Assembly: GCA_034440515.1 (NCBI GenBank) | Contig: JAWXCF010000054.1 | Span: 1 to 37,378 of the forward strand | DNA: 37,378 nt | Direction of reading: 5' to 3' | DNA from: JAWXCF01 sp034440515 | Lineage (GTDB): Bacteria > Bacteroidota > Bacteroidia > CAILMK01 | Shown here: one piece after another, positions 1 through 8,802 of the stretch | How the letters are laid out: each line of letters starts with the position of its first letter | Position numbering within the stretch: position 1 is the first letter of the stretch | Translations under genes and position numbers: made by a program | The notes under the pieces: model-generated | Databases searched by the model: none | Seen by the model: only the letters and a program-made list of their open reading frames with translations | What the model was told of the DNA's origin: nothing

Positions 1-111
1 CTTTGGTGATAACAGACCTGATTCACCCTAGCCTATGCAATCTGACAATATAGCTGGTCGTGCATTACCACCAGGTACCCTAGTGACCTACGTGTATTGG
101 TAATATGAGGA
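1..111 (+). other. Window edge; possible 3' end of a gene, unresolved
   Basis: This edge segment has no complete gene. Reading from base 2, the plus strand gives nine sense codons (FGDNRPDSP), a TAG at 29-31, then 23 more open codons (PMQSDNIAGRALPPGTLV and so on) to a TAA at 101-103, nine bases before the end of the convergent MFS gene. Either a gene ends at the TAG, or a longer gene ends at 103 and carries an in-frame stop. The GDNR string recalls the last conserved box of signal peptidase I, but the match is too short to name a product. It may also be chance. Confidence 0.2.
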
Positions 112-1404
112 TCAGTGCCGAATGCTGTTACGCCTTTCTAGCACCTCTAATTTCATATTTCTAAGGAGTGGTGCAGAGATACCCGTCAGTCCGACTACAA
201 TTAAAGTCATTACCCCTCCAAATACAACACTAGGTACTACACCCATAGCATCTGCAGCTATTCCACTTTCAAATGCTCCAATCTCATTGCTACTGCCAAC
301 AAATATGCTACTTACTGCACTTACCCTACCTCTTATAGAGTCGGGTGTTTCTAATTGCATTATACTGCTACGAATTACTACGCTGACGTTGTCAACAGCG
401 CCACTTAGGGCTAATAACGAAAGACTTAGATAGAAATTGTGACTAAATGCGAAGCCAATCATACATAAACCAAATATGGCAACACTAATTAGCATAGTCA
501 TACCAATTTTTCCACGAATTGGTTTGTATATCAATATAATAGCAGCCAATACAGCACCTACTGCTGGCGCAGCCCGCAAGTAACCTAAACCTGCTGCACC
601 CAATTGCAAATTATCTGCAAAAAATGGTAAAATGGCAACTACCCCACCAAATAAGACAGCAAACATATCTAAGGCCATAGCACCCAACAAGAACTGATTT
701 TTAAATACAAATCTTAACCCTAACAGTATGCTGTCTAATGTACTTTCCCCTAATGCTTGTATTTTAGTTTGTGCTTCTGGTTTCATAGCTAACAAGATAA
801 GAAGACCACATAGCATAATACTAACTATGACGCCATAACAATTAGTTAAGCCTACACTGGCATATACTAACCCCCCTACTGCAGGCCCTGCTATTGCTGC
901 GGTATGCCAGTTGGTGCTAGTCCAGGTACTAGCTTGGGTATATTCATCTCGAGACACCAATTGTGCCTGAATGCCAAATAAGGCTGGTTGTAAGAAACCC
1001 CTAGCAGAGCCTGTAATAAATACCAAAAAAAATACAGCTGCTAAGCCATAATCTGCGTGAATTAGACTCGGAAATTTCGATATTATGAATAAGGAAAATA
1101 CACACAACCATACCACAAAGAGACCACCAACTATAATCTTCTTTCTGTTATATTTATCAGCTATTAGCCCACTAAATAATGCTATGAGTATATTTGGAAC
1201 TGCCTCTGTCAAACCTAAATATCCAATTAATTTTGCTGATTGCGTTTGTTCATATACTTGCCAATAGACAGTAACATTTAGCATTTGGAAACTAATCGAA
1301 GTAAGTAACCGACCCAATAAGTACAGCCTAAAGGGTTTATGACGAAGCACGGCATAGGGATTGTGCCGCTTGGTTTGTTTACTTATCGATGTTTTAGTTG
1401 GCAT
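112..1404 (-). CDS. MFS transporter (EntS-like exporter family)
   Basis: A 430-residue inner-membrane major facilitator superfamily permease. The hydrophobicity pattern fits about 12 membrane helices after a basic cytoplasmic N-terminus of some 20 residues. The loop between helices 2 and 3 carries the MFS motif A (GLIADKYNRKK), which marks the family. The overall form resembles the MFS_3 group of drug or siderophore exporters such as EntS, but the substrate cannot be read from the sequence. It lies 90 bases downstream of the PKD protein on the same strand, so read-through transcription is possible. The start ATG at 1404 gives a normal family length. I saw no truncation or odd composition. Confidence 0.85.
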   Translation of the reverse strand: MPTKTSISKQTKRHNPYAVLRHKPFRLYLLGRLLTSISFQMLNVTVYWQVYEQTQSAKLIGYLGLTEAVPNILIALFSGLIADKYNRKKIIVGGLFVVWLCVFSLFIISKFPSLIHADYGLAAVFFLVFITGSARGFLQPALFGIQAQLVSRDEYTQASTWTSTNWHTAAIAGPAVGGLVYASVGLTNCYGVIVSIMLCGLLILLAMKPEAQTKIQALGESTLDSILLGLRFVFKNQFLLGAMALDMFAVLFGGVVAILPFFADNLQLGAAGLGYLRAAPAVGAVLAAIILIYKPIRGKIGMTMLISVAIFGLCMIGFAFSHNFYLSLSLLALSGAVDNVSVVIRSSIMQLETPDSIRGRVSAVSSIFVGSSNEIGAFESGIAADAMGVVPSVVFGGVMTLIVVGLTGISAPLLRNMKLEVLERRNSIRH

Positions 1405-1494
1405 TCTAAAAGATATCTACAATGCAAATTTCAGTAATTAATCATATGCCAATGACAAATAAATAACTTTACCAAAAGCAATTAAAATGATACT

Positions 1495-4400
1495 TTAAGG
1501 AATAAGAGTGACATTACCTGATACATTTATCGGCTTACCGTCACTTCCCAAAGCGTTAATACTGTAGTGGTATACATCCATAATTGGGGCTTCAGACTTC
1601 ATAGTCCCGTCCCAAGTTTGATCTACATTTTCTGACTTAAACACGACCTGACCCCATCTATTGAATATGGTCATTTTGAAATTTTTAATATATAGACCTT
1701 TCACAACCAATCTATCATTAATGCCATCATTGTTAGGTGAAAATGCACTCGGGATATATAGAGTCGTTCTGACTGGTGAACAAGCTATATTACTATTGCT
1801 TACAATGTTTATATCTCTATTGGGAAATGCGGGTGGACCATTTTTATGTGCGACCACATAGTAGCAGTATTCTGATTGACCCACAATAGGGGAAATGTTA
1901 TCTATAAAACTAGTATCGTTACCATTCTTGGTGCCTAACATTAGCCAAGTACCGTCATTTTGACGCCTATATACATCGTAATAAGCAACACCAAATTCCC
2001 AATCTTGATACGCAGACCAAGACAATTTTGGTAATAGTTCTAAACTAGTATCAGCCTTAAGATATATAGTTTTCCCTATTGCAGATGGTGTACTGAAATT
2101 ACCACAAGTATCCATAATACGAACCCTGTAGTAATATGAATTTTCATTAACAAATACATCATTATCTGTATAGTTAAATTGATTTAAACCAAGTAGTGAA
2201 TCTAATCCAAAGTAGTTTACTCCATCAGTACTTTTCTCTAGTCTAAATCTGAAAGATTTATAAGTTACACCACCCAACCAATCTAGGGTAACAGTTTTAT
2301 TATTTTCAACAGAGGCGCGAATTAGTTTAGCTGGAGGAATGCTAACTGTGAAATTACTCCTAACGTAAGCAGTATCGCTCCAACTTTGTGTATTATTTCC
2401 ACCCTGTTCTATAGCCAATATTCTATATCTAAAGTTTGCGCCACAGCTTATACTGGAGTCTATAAAGCTATTAGTATTCCCATCTGTTGTTGCAAATAGG
2501 GCAAATTTCTGCGGATTTCTAGCATCATTACGATAAACTCTATATTCCTTCACGCCGCCTTTCCACCCTGCATACGGATTCCAAGTTAAGCTAGATTGAT
2601 TTTGTAAAGCGTTCCCCTTTAGGTCAATAGTACAGTGTGTTTGGCTTAAACCATTACTTATGGGACCACATATTAGCTGTACACGCACCCTATAGCAATA
2701 GCTTTTGAAATTTGTTATTAATCCACGACTTATATAAGTTGTGTCATTTCTATTCTTAACACTATCAACGACCATTAGTTGCCCTGTTATAGCATTGGTT
2801 CTATATATTATGTATTTTCTAAAATCTATGTCCTTGTAGCTTTGAAATTCAAGTCTAGCTGAATAATCGTTTTCTACAGTTACCCTGTAAATGTTCGGGT
2901 CATTAGGTTGTACGGTATCACCTACTATGTGATTCACTATTGTGGTTGAATCTACGCACCCATTTATATCTTTTACAATTAGACTTATGCTATAAAAACC
3001 TTTTTTAAAGTAGGTATGTACAGGGTTCTGGCTATTTGAAGTAGTGTTATCACCGAAACTCCATAACCAAGATTTTATGGTAGTATCTTTTAGAGATTTG
3101 TCTTGAAATATATTTGCAACACCTATACAACTATATGGTTTTAAACTTGCTGCATAAGCGCGTACACCCGATATTTTGATTCTCTTAGTTAAATAACCAA
3201 TACAATTATTTGAGGAAGTTACCTTAAGAGTGACAAAATATACGCCAGGGGCTCTATATAAATGAATCGGGTTTCTTACTACACTAGTATCTCCATCACC
3301 AAATGCCCACCTCCACTTGCTTATTGCTCCATCTTCAGAAATGCTTAAATCAGAAAACTTAGTGCCCGCAGATACACACTCATTGTCTAAATCGAAGTTA
3401 GACTTAGGTGATTTATATACATATACAGTATCTCTAGCTGGTAATGTATATGTACAACCAAATGCATCGCTAAGTATCAATCTGGGTGCAAATCTACCAG
3501 TAAAAGTGTATGTGTGTGCCACAGAATCACCAATTAAAATGTTCCCATCGCCCATATCCCAACTAAATTTAGTAGCATTTAAACTTTTAGCAGTTGCTAT
3601 TAAACTAATTTGTTCACATCCTTTGGTTTTGCTTAATTTATAGCTACCTGTTGGGCCTTTAATATTCACTTGATTAGGTAAATACAATGAATCCTTACAA
3701 CCAATTGCATCTGTAACTACTAAAGAAATACCAAATGAACCTGGCACATTATATATTTTACCTGGATTTCTTAGAGAGCTTACCGTTCCATCACCAAAAT
3801 ACCATTTATACCGTGTTATTCTAGCATAGCCACTGTCACTTTTATCTAGAAAACTTACTAGTAATGGAGGGCATTCAGCCTTAATACCAGTCAAAGTTAA
3901 TTTAGCAGATAGCTTTCTCTTAACTGCATTTATTATCCTAGATGATGTATCCACACAACCCTCAGGCGTTTCGACTCGAAGTTTAACCCTATACTTACCC
4001 TCAGATGGAACTATAAGGGTAACTGTGTTTTCCTTTTCTATTTTACCGTCCGGCATAGTCCACTCTACCTTACTATTATATACCCTAGTATATGCTGAGG
4101 TAGTTAAGTAATATTGAGGCAACACACAAGACGGGGCAGGACTAACTATAATTGTAGGATCTGCAGAAACGGGTACTACCCTATCACCAAAAGTTGAAAT
4201 ACATCCCCCATCTTGTATAGTTTGAACTATCAGAAAGCCTTTAATAGGGTCAGATGAGTATGTGGTATAAGTATGGGAAAGCACCTTTCCAATATATACA
4301 ACTGATGGAGTGCCATCTCCCCAATTTATGCTTTTAGTAGCTGTAGAATTAGAAGTAGATGAGTCTAAAATGGTTGTTACTAAAGGCGTACAACCATAAA

Positions 4401-6810
4401 AACCAGAAGTTACTTTAAATTTTGCTCTCGGCCCAGGTACTATTATATATTTAGGAAATATAAAGTCTTGAAAACAACTATCGCTTATTTTTACTTTCAA
4501 AGTTACAGTGTACTCTCCACCCGTCTTATATAAGTGATTCACGAAATAGCCAGATGCAGTATCACCGTCGCCTAAGTCCCAAATGACTGGAAACTGCGGG
4601 AAGATGTCTAAATTAAAATTTACATCAACAGGTGCGCAATTAGCCGATCTTGTATGCTTTAAATTTACATTAAATACTGGAGGTATAAGTATGGTTCTGG
4701 CGAAAGTATCAGTACAACCAGTTCCATTATTATATACATATTGAACCACACTAAACCTTTGCAATCCCGAAGTTCTACCAAAAGTATAGTTAAAATTCCT
4801 ATTATTAATTGAATCTATTTGTGCTTTACTATCATTAAAAATTCTATAGTAAAGAGTTGATGCCCCCTTAGATGAATCCTTAAAGCTATAGGTAGCTGGA
4901 TCACAATTGTTTTGTTTTACAATAAATTGAGCGAACGGTTCCTTTATTGTGATATAATTCTTTTTAAGTATTGTATCAGAACAACCGTTACTAAACACAA
5001 TTAATTTAACATCGTATATATTAGATTTGATATCGTAAATAGCAACTGGATTTCTCAATGAGCTTTTTAATGGGCCGCCCAATTCCCAATATTGTGAATC
5101 AATCTTTGCTTTTGTACTATCTTCAATAAGAGTGTACTGGACTTTTAACATTTCGGAAATACAACCTTCGGTTATATCGGCAACAAAATCGGCGCCTGGT
5201 TTGTATCCTGCTTTTACAATTCTTGTTACATATTGCTCACACCCGCGTTGTGTTCTTATAGTTAATCTAACATTATAATTCTTTCCTTTACCAGGTGGCG
5301 GAGAAAAAGTATGTGTCGGACTTATCTGTGTAGAAGTTAATCCATCGTCAAAGTCCCATCTATAACTTAATATTTTGTCTGGACTCGAACTTGAGTTCGT
5401 AAAAACTACTGTCAACGGCGCACAACCAATTAATTTTGACGCTCTGAATAGTGGTTTTGGTTTAGATATCCGAAGCATATTACCTATTTTCAACGTGTCT
5501 CTGCAGCCTGCACTATTCATTGTTACTAGGGTAATAGTATATTGACCCTCAGTACCATATACTACTGTCGGATTTTCTAAAGTAGATTTTGTTTTATTTC
5601 CAAAATCCCATTCTACTACAGTACCACCTACAGTTGTATTTTGTAACTTAAATTGAAAAGAGGTATCACACGCTATGGTATCATTTACAGTAAATATTGT
5701 CTTAGCTAAATCTATAACTTCAATTCCCCCAGACACTGTCAGACTGTCTTTACAACCTAATGGATTAGTTACGATGAGGGTAATATCGTATTTCCCACCT
5801 TTTTTATAAACTACTGTAGTATTGTAAGATGTATCTGTCCTACCATCTCCAAACCTCCATAAGAATCTAAATCCATTTGTAATTGCAGTTGTATTCTCTA
5901 AATAAACTCCTTGCCCTGCACATACTTTTGTATTATTAATCTTAAATGCAGCTTTGGGTTTACCTATGAATATATAATTATTCTTTTTGATGGTTCTTGT
6001 ACAGCCAGTATTCTCTGTCAATGTTAATGATACTGTATAGTACCCCGATGTAGTGTAAGTATTGGTTGGATTCTTAGAGGTTGATTTATTTCCATCACCA
6101 AAATCCCAGTTAAATCCAACTACGGTATTTGCCACATTGAAAGTAGAAAAAGTTACCTTGAATGGTGAAAAACAAGAACTAGAGTCCGATGCTCTAAAAT
6201 TTCCATCAGGTCCATTGCTTACATTTATCAATCCAACCTTTGTGCTGTTAGATCGACAACCATTTGCGTCTCTAACTACAAGAATTACATCATATACACC
6301 ACCTGATGTATAGGTATGAATTGGATTAATAGCGGTGCTAGTATTACCATCACCAAAATCCCAAACGTAACTATTAATATTTGCTGAGCCTGGTGAAGAT
6401 AAGTCTTTGAAAACAACTTTTAACGGCGGACAGCCACTGGTCTTATTTACACTGAAGTCGGCATTAGGGTTATTAAATACTGTTATTATATTTTTTTTAA
6501 TAATAGAATCTTTAGCCCCATTTACGTCTTCTACTATAAGGGTAACCGTGTAAGTACCTGGGTTTGTATAGATAACCCCAGGGTTAACATTTGTACTAGT
6601 AGCTCCGTTTCCAAGGCGCCAAAAATATTTAACAGCATTAGTACTAGTATTAGTAAAGTTAACAGTGAGTGGGCTACAACCACTTGTAATACCTACATTA
6701 AATGATGCAACAGGCGCTGCTAATATATTGGATATAGAAACTAAATTAAGCGAAATAAAAATTAAGCTTAATTTAAAATAATAATTTCTATATCGTTTAA
6801 AAATTGTCAC
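1495..6810 (-). CDS. Giant PKD-repeat surface protein with T9SS type B sorting domain
   Basis: A 1,771-residue secreted protein. Residues 1-31 form a signal peptide ending near ILAAP. Residues 33 to about 1295 hold roughly 14-15 PKD-type repeats, seen as recurring WDFGDGNTS-like boxes followed by an HTY-type strand and a cysteine-bearing start (SGCSPL, SGCPPL). Several are degenerate (WELGG, YRIFND, WTMPDG). Residues about 1297-1680 look like three or so fibronectin III-like modules (RKYIIYRTN, KEYRVYRND, YYDVYRRQ). The last 90 residues are a CHU_C or type B T9SS sorting domain (PSAFSPNNDGINDRLVVKG, FNRWGQVVF, TWDG). It starts at GTG; an in-frame TAA lies six bases upstream and excludes any longer start. 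By analogy with SprB it is probably an adhesin or gliding-type protein needing a PorP/SprF partner. The ligand is unknown. Confidence 0.9.
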   Translation of the reverse strand: MTIFKRYRNYYFKLSLIFISLNLVSISNILAAPVASFNVGITSGCSPLTVNFTNTSTNAVKYFWRLGNGATSTNVNPGVIYTNPGTYTVTLIVEDVNGAKDSIIKKNIITVFNNPNADFSVNKTSGCPPLKVVFKDLSSPGSANINSYVWDFGDGNTSTAINPIHTYTSGGVYDVILVVRDANGCRSNSTKVGLINVSNGPDGNFRASDSSSCFSPFKVTFSTFNVANTVVGFNWDFGDGNKSTSKNPTNTYTTSGYYTVSLTLTENTGCTRTIKKNNYIFIGKPKAAFKINNTKVCAGQGVYLENTTAITNGFRFLWRFGDGRTDTSYNTTVVYKKGGKYDITLIVTNPLGCKDSLTVSGGIEVIDLAKTIFTVNDTIACDTSFQFKLQNTTVGGTVVEWDFGNKTKSTLENPTVVYGTEGQYTITLVTMNSAGCRDTLKIGNMLRISKPKPLFRASKLIGCAPLTVVFTNSSSSPDKILSYRWDFDDGLTSTQISPTHTFSPPPGKGKNYNVRLTIRTQRGCEQYVTRIVKAGYKPGADFVADITEGCISEMLKVQYTLIEDSTKAKIDSQYWELGGPLKSSLRNPVAIYDIKSNIYDVKLIVFSNGCSDTILKKNYITIKEPFAQFIVKQNNCDPATYSFKDSSKGASTLYYRIFNDSKAQIDSINNRNFNYTFGRTSGLQRFSVVQYVYNNGTGCTDTFARTILIPPVFNVNLKHTRSANCAPVDVNFNLDIFPQFPVIWDLGDGDTASGYFVNHLYKTGGEYTVTLKVKISDSCFQDFIFPKYIIVPGPRAKFKVTSGFYGCTPLVTTILDSSTSNSTATKSINWGDGTPSVVYIGKVLSHTYTTYSSDPIKGFLIVQTIQDGGCISTFGDRVVPVSADPTIIVSPAPSCVLPQYYLTTSAYTRVYNSKVEWTMPDGKIEKENTVTLIVPSEGKYRVKLRVETPEGCVDTSSRIINAVKRKLSAKLTLTGIKAECPPLLVSFLDKSDSGYARITRYKWYFGDGTVSSLRNPGKIYNVPGSFGISLVVTDAIGCKDSLYLPNQVNIKGPTGSYKLSKTKGCEQISLIATAKSLNATKFSWDMGDGNILIGDSVAHTYTFTGRFAPRLILSDAFGCTYTLPARDTVYVYKSPKSNFDLDNECVSAGTKFSDLSISEDGAISKWRWAFGDGDTSVVRNPIHLYRAPGVYFVTLKVTSSNNCIGYLTKRIKISGVRAYAASLKPYSCIGVANIFQDKSLKDTTIKSWLWSFGDNTTSNSQNPVHTYFKKGFYSISLIVKDINGCVDSTTIVNHIVGDTVQPNDPNIYRVTVENDYSARLEFQSYKDIDFRKYIIYRTNAITGQLMVVDSVKNRNDTTYISRGLITNFKSYCYRVRVQLICGPISNGLSQTHCTIDLKGNALQNQSSLTWNPYAGWKGGVKEYRVYRNDARNPQKFALFATTDGNTNSFIDSSISCGANFRYRILAIEQGGNNTQSWSDTAYVRSNFTVSIPPAKLIRASVENNKTVTLDWLGGVTYKSFRFRLEKSTDGVNYFGLDSLLGLNQFNYTDNDVFVNENSYYYRVRIMDTCGNFSTPSAIGKTIYLKADTSLELLPKLSWSAYQDWEFGVAYYDVYRRQNDGTWLMLGTKNGNDTSFIDNISPIVGQSEYCYYVVAHKNGPPAFPNRDINIVSNSNIACSPVRTTLYIPSAFSPNNDGINDRLVVKGLYIKNFKMTIFNRWGQVVFKSENVDQTWDGTMKSEAPIMDVYHYSINALGSDGKPINVSGNVTLIP

Positions 6811-7014
6811 GATTTAAGAAACGGTTTTTATGGTGAAACAGTTGCTCTAATTTCTTAGAGAGCGCTAAATTAAGACATTATTGTTTAGTTTATGTTAAGA
6901 GATTTTACTCTAAAGTTACTTTGAGCCTTAATATATAACTACAGTTATATATTAGGTAAATTTGTCACCTTTTATTTGAATGGAATAAATGATGTTATAA
7001 CTTGAATTTATATT
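6811..7014. promoter_or_regulatory. Divergent promoter region of PKD protein and ABC exporter
   Basis: These 204 bases separate two divergent starts, so both promoters should lie here. I see no convincing full Bacteroidota promoter (TTG plus TAnnTTTG); TTACTTTG at 6917-6924 is one mismatch from the -7 box. The region also holds the perfect dyad at 6929-6954 (listed separately) and a smaller hairpin (GCTCTAA at 6844-6850 against TTAGAG at 6855-6860) in the presumed leader of the PKD gene. Confidence 0.45.
6929..6954. repeat. Perfect 12-bp inverted repeat, possible operator
   Basis: The arm TAATATATAACT at 6929-6940 and its exact reverse complement AGTTATATATTA at 6943-6954 are separated by two bases (AC). 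The dyad lies 60 bases upstream of the ABC exporter start and 118 bases upstream of the PKD protein start. Its size and symmetry fit a site for a dimeric regulator, although AT-rich DNA makes such dyads more likely by chance. No poly-T follows, so it is not an obvious terminator. Confidence 0.4.
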
Positions 7015-8802
7015 ATGCGTGTTCTTTTATCATACCTAAAAAATTACTGGAAACTTGTCATTTTAGCTTTAAGTTTGGCTACTGTCAATCAGATTTTTAG
7101 CTTAATTGACCCACTTATTCTTCGTCACATTATAGATGACTATGCCACCAAATCTGCTGATTATCAAGGGCGAAATGAAGCATTTATAAGAGGTGTTGCC
7201 ACTTTACTTGGCCTTGGCATAGGGGCTGCAATGGTTTCTAGAATTGCTAAAAACTTTCAAGACTACTTTTTAAACGTTATATCCCAAAAACTTGGTCTTA
7301 AAGTTTATCAAGATGGACTAACTCATAGCTTAGATTTACCCTATCAAGATTTTGAAGATCAACGCAGTGGACAAACTTTAAGTATTTTACAAAAAGTACG
7401 TGCAGATAGCGAAAGGTTCATCATCAGCTTTGTAAATATTGCTTTTATCTCATTAATTGGATTTGTATTCGTTATAATATATGCATTTACCATACACTGG
7501 CTTGTGGCAACTGTCTATTTGACAGCAGTTCCAATTATTGCAGTATTAAGTGCACAATTAAGTAAAAGAATAAAAAAAGTACAAAAGCAAATTGTTGGTG
7601 AAACTACTCAGGTAGCAGGCGCAACTACTGAGAGTTTAAGAAACATAGAGCTGATAAAGAGTTTGGGCTTAAGCCGTCAAGAGGAAGAAAGGCTAAACAA
7701 TGCCACCAACACAATACTTACTCTAGAGCTAAAAAAGGTAAGATACTTACGCTCATTAAGTTTTATACAAGGTACAACCATCAACTTTATTAGGACAGGA
7801 ATTATGTTCCTAATGCTTTACTTAATATTAGGCAACCAATTGACTACTGGTCAATATATGAGTCTAATGATATATAGTTTCTTTGTGTTCGGTCCTTTGC
7901 AAGAATTAGGAACTGTAATCGCCATATATAGAGAAGCAGAGGTCTCGTTTAACAATTTCGATATATTAATGAATGCTGCGCCTGAGCCTAAGGCAATTAA
8001 TCCTATTCCGATTACAGAAATTAAAAAATTAGAGTTTCAAAACGTAAACTTTAAGCATAAAAATGCAATTAGGCACGCTCTACAAGACATTTCGTTTGAC
8101 GTAAGTAGGGGTGAAACTATAGCCTTTGCAGGTCCAAGTGGTGCAGGTAAAACCTCACTCATAAAACTATTAGTAGGGCTATATAGAACAGATGATGGCA
8201 ATATAAATTATAACGACATCGACAGCAAGCGTATTGACTTTGATGAATTTAGAGAACATATAGGCTTTGTAACTCAAGATCCTCAATTATTTAGTGGTTC
8301 AATTAAAGATAATTTAAGGTTTGTAGTCCCTGATGCTACAGACGAGATGATGATGAACGCATTAACTAATGCAGCTTGTCAAAACCTACTACAACGATCT
8401 GAAAAAGGCCTAGATACTGTAATCGGTGAAGGAGGAATGAAAGTAAGCGGCGGAGAAAAACAAAGGTTAAGTATAGCTAGAGCATTATTGCGTCAGCCAG
8501 ATATGTTAATATTTGATGAAGCGACCAGCTCATTAGACAGTTTAACTGAAGATGAAATAAGTACAACTATAAGAAGGGTTACAGAAAATAGAGACCGCAT
8601 TACTATACTTATAGCCCATAGACTAAGTACCATAATGCACGCAGATAGAATATATGTGTTAGAAAAAGGTAGTATAATAGAAACTGGTACCCACGCTGAA
8701 CTACTTGCTATGAAGGGTTTATATTATGCAATGTGGAGACAACAAATAGGTGAAAACCTAACCATAACTTCTACAGAGGGCGTCGCAATGTTAACTGTTT
8801 GA
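7015..8802 (+). CDS. ABC exporter, fused permease and ATPase (MsbA-like)
   Basis: A 595-residue type IV ABC half-transporter, expected to act as a dimer in the inner membrane. Residues 1 to about 310 carry the six-helix exporter domain. The nucleotide-binding domain has a complete set of motifs: Walker A GPSGAGKT (373-380), Q-loop QD near 421, signature VSGGE (477-481), Walker B MLIFDEATS (497-505) and switch histidine H535. All catalytic residues are present, so it should hydrolyse ATP. The family moves lipids, peptides or drugs; substrate cannot be assigned, and MsbA-type lipid flipping is only one option. It has no partner half-transporter next to it. Its 3' end overlaps the convergent SbcD-like gene by 12 bases. 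Confidence 0.9.
   Translation: MRVLLSYLKNYWKLVILALSLATVNQIFSLIDPLILRHIIDDYATKSADYQGRNEAFIRGVATLLGLGIGAAMVSRIAKNFQDYFLNVISQKLGLKVYQDGLTHSLDLPYQDFEDQRSGQTLSILQKVRADSERFIISFVNIAFISLIGFVFVIIYAFTIHWLVATVYLTAVPIIAVLSAQLSKRIKKVQKQIVGETTQVAGATTESLRNIELIKSLGLSRQEEERLNNATNTILTLELKKVRYLRSLSFIQGTTINFIRTGIMFLMLYLILGNQLTTGQYMSLMIYSFFVFGPLQELGTVIAIYREAEVSFNNFDILMNAAPEPKAINPIPITEIKKLEFQNVNFKHKNAIRHALQDISFDVSRGETIAFAGPSGAGKTSLIKLLVGLYRTDDGNINYNDIDSKRIDFDEFREHIGFVTQDPQLFSGSIKDNLRFVVPDATDEMMMNALTNAACQNLLQRSEKGLDTVIGEGGMKVSGGEKQRLSIARALLRQPDMLIFDEATSSLDSLTEDEISTTIRRVTENRDRITILIAHRLSTIMHADRIYVLEKGSIIETGTHAELLAMKGLYYAMWRQQIGENLTITSTEGVAMLTV

Noticed and set aside
1495..6810. PKD units considered as tandem DNA repeats.
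   Set aside because: The repeats are similar only at protein level; no near-identical DNA units are visible, so no satellite or recombination repeat is called.
8791..8802. Overlap of the ABC exporter and SbcD-like genes considered as a frameshift or mis-called end.
   Set aside because: Both proteins keep all family motifs and normal lengths; short convergent overlaps occur in compact genomes.
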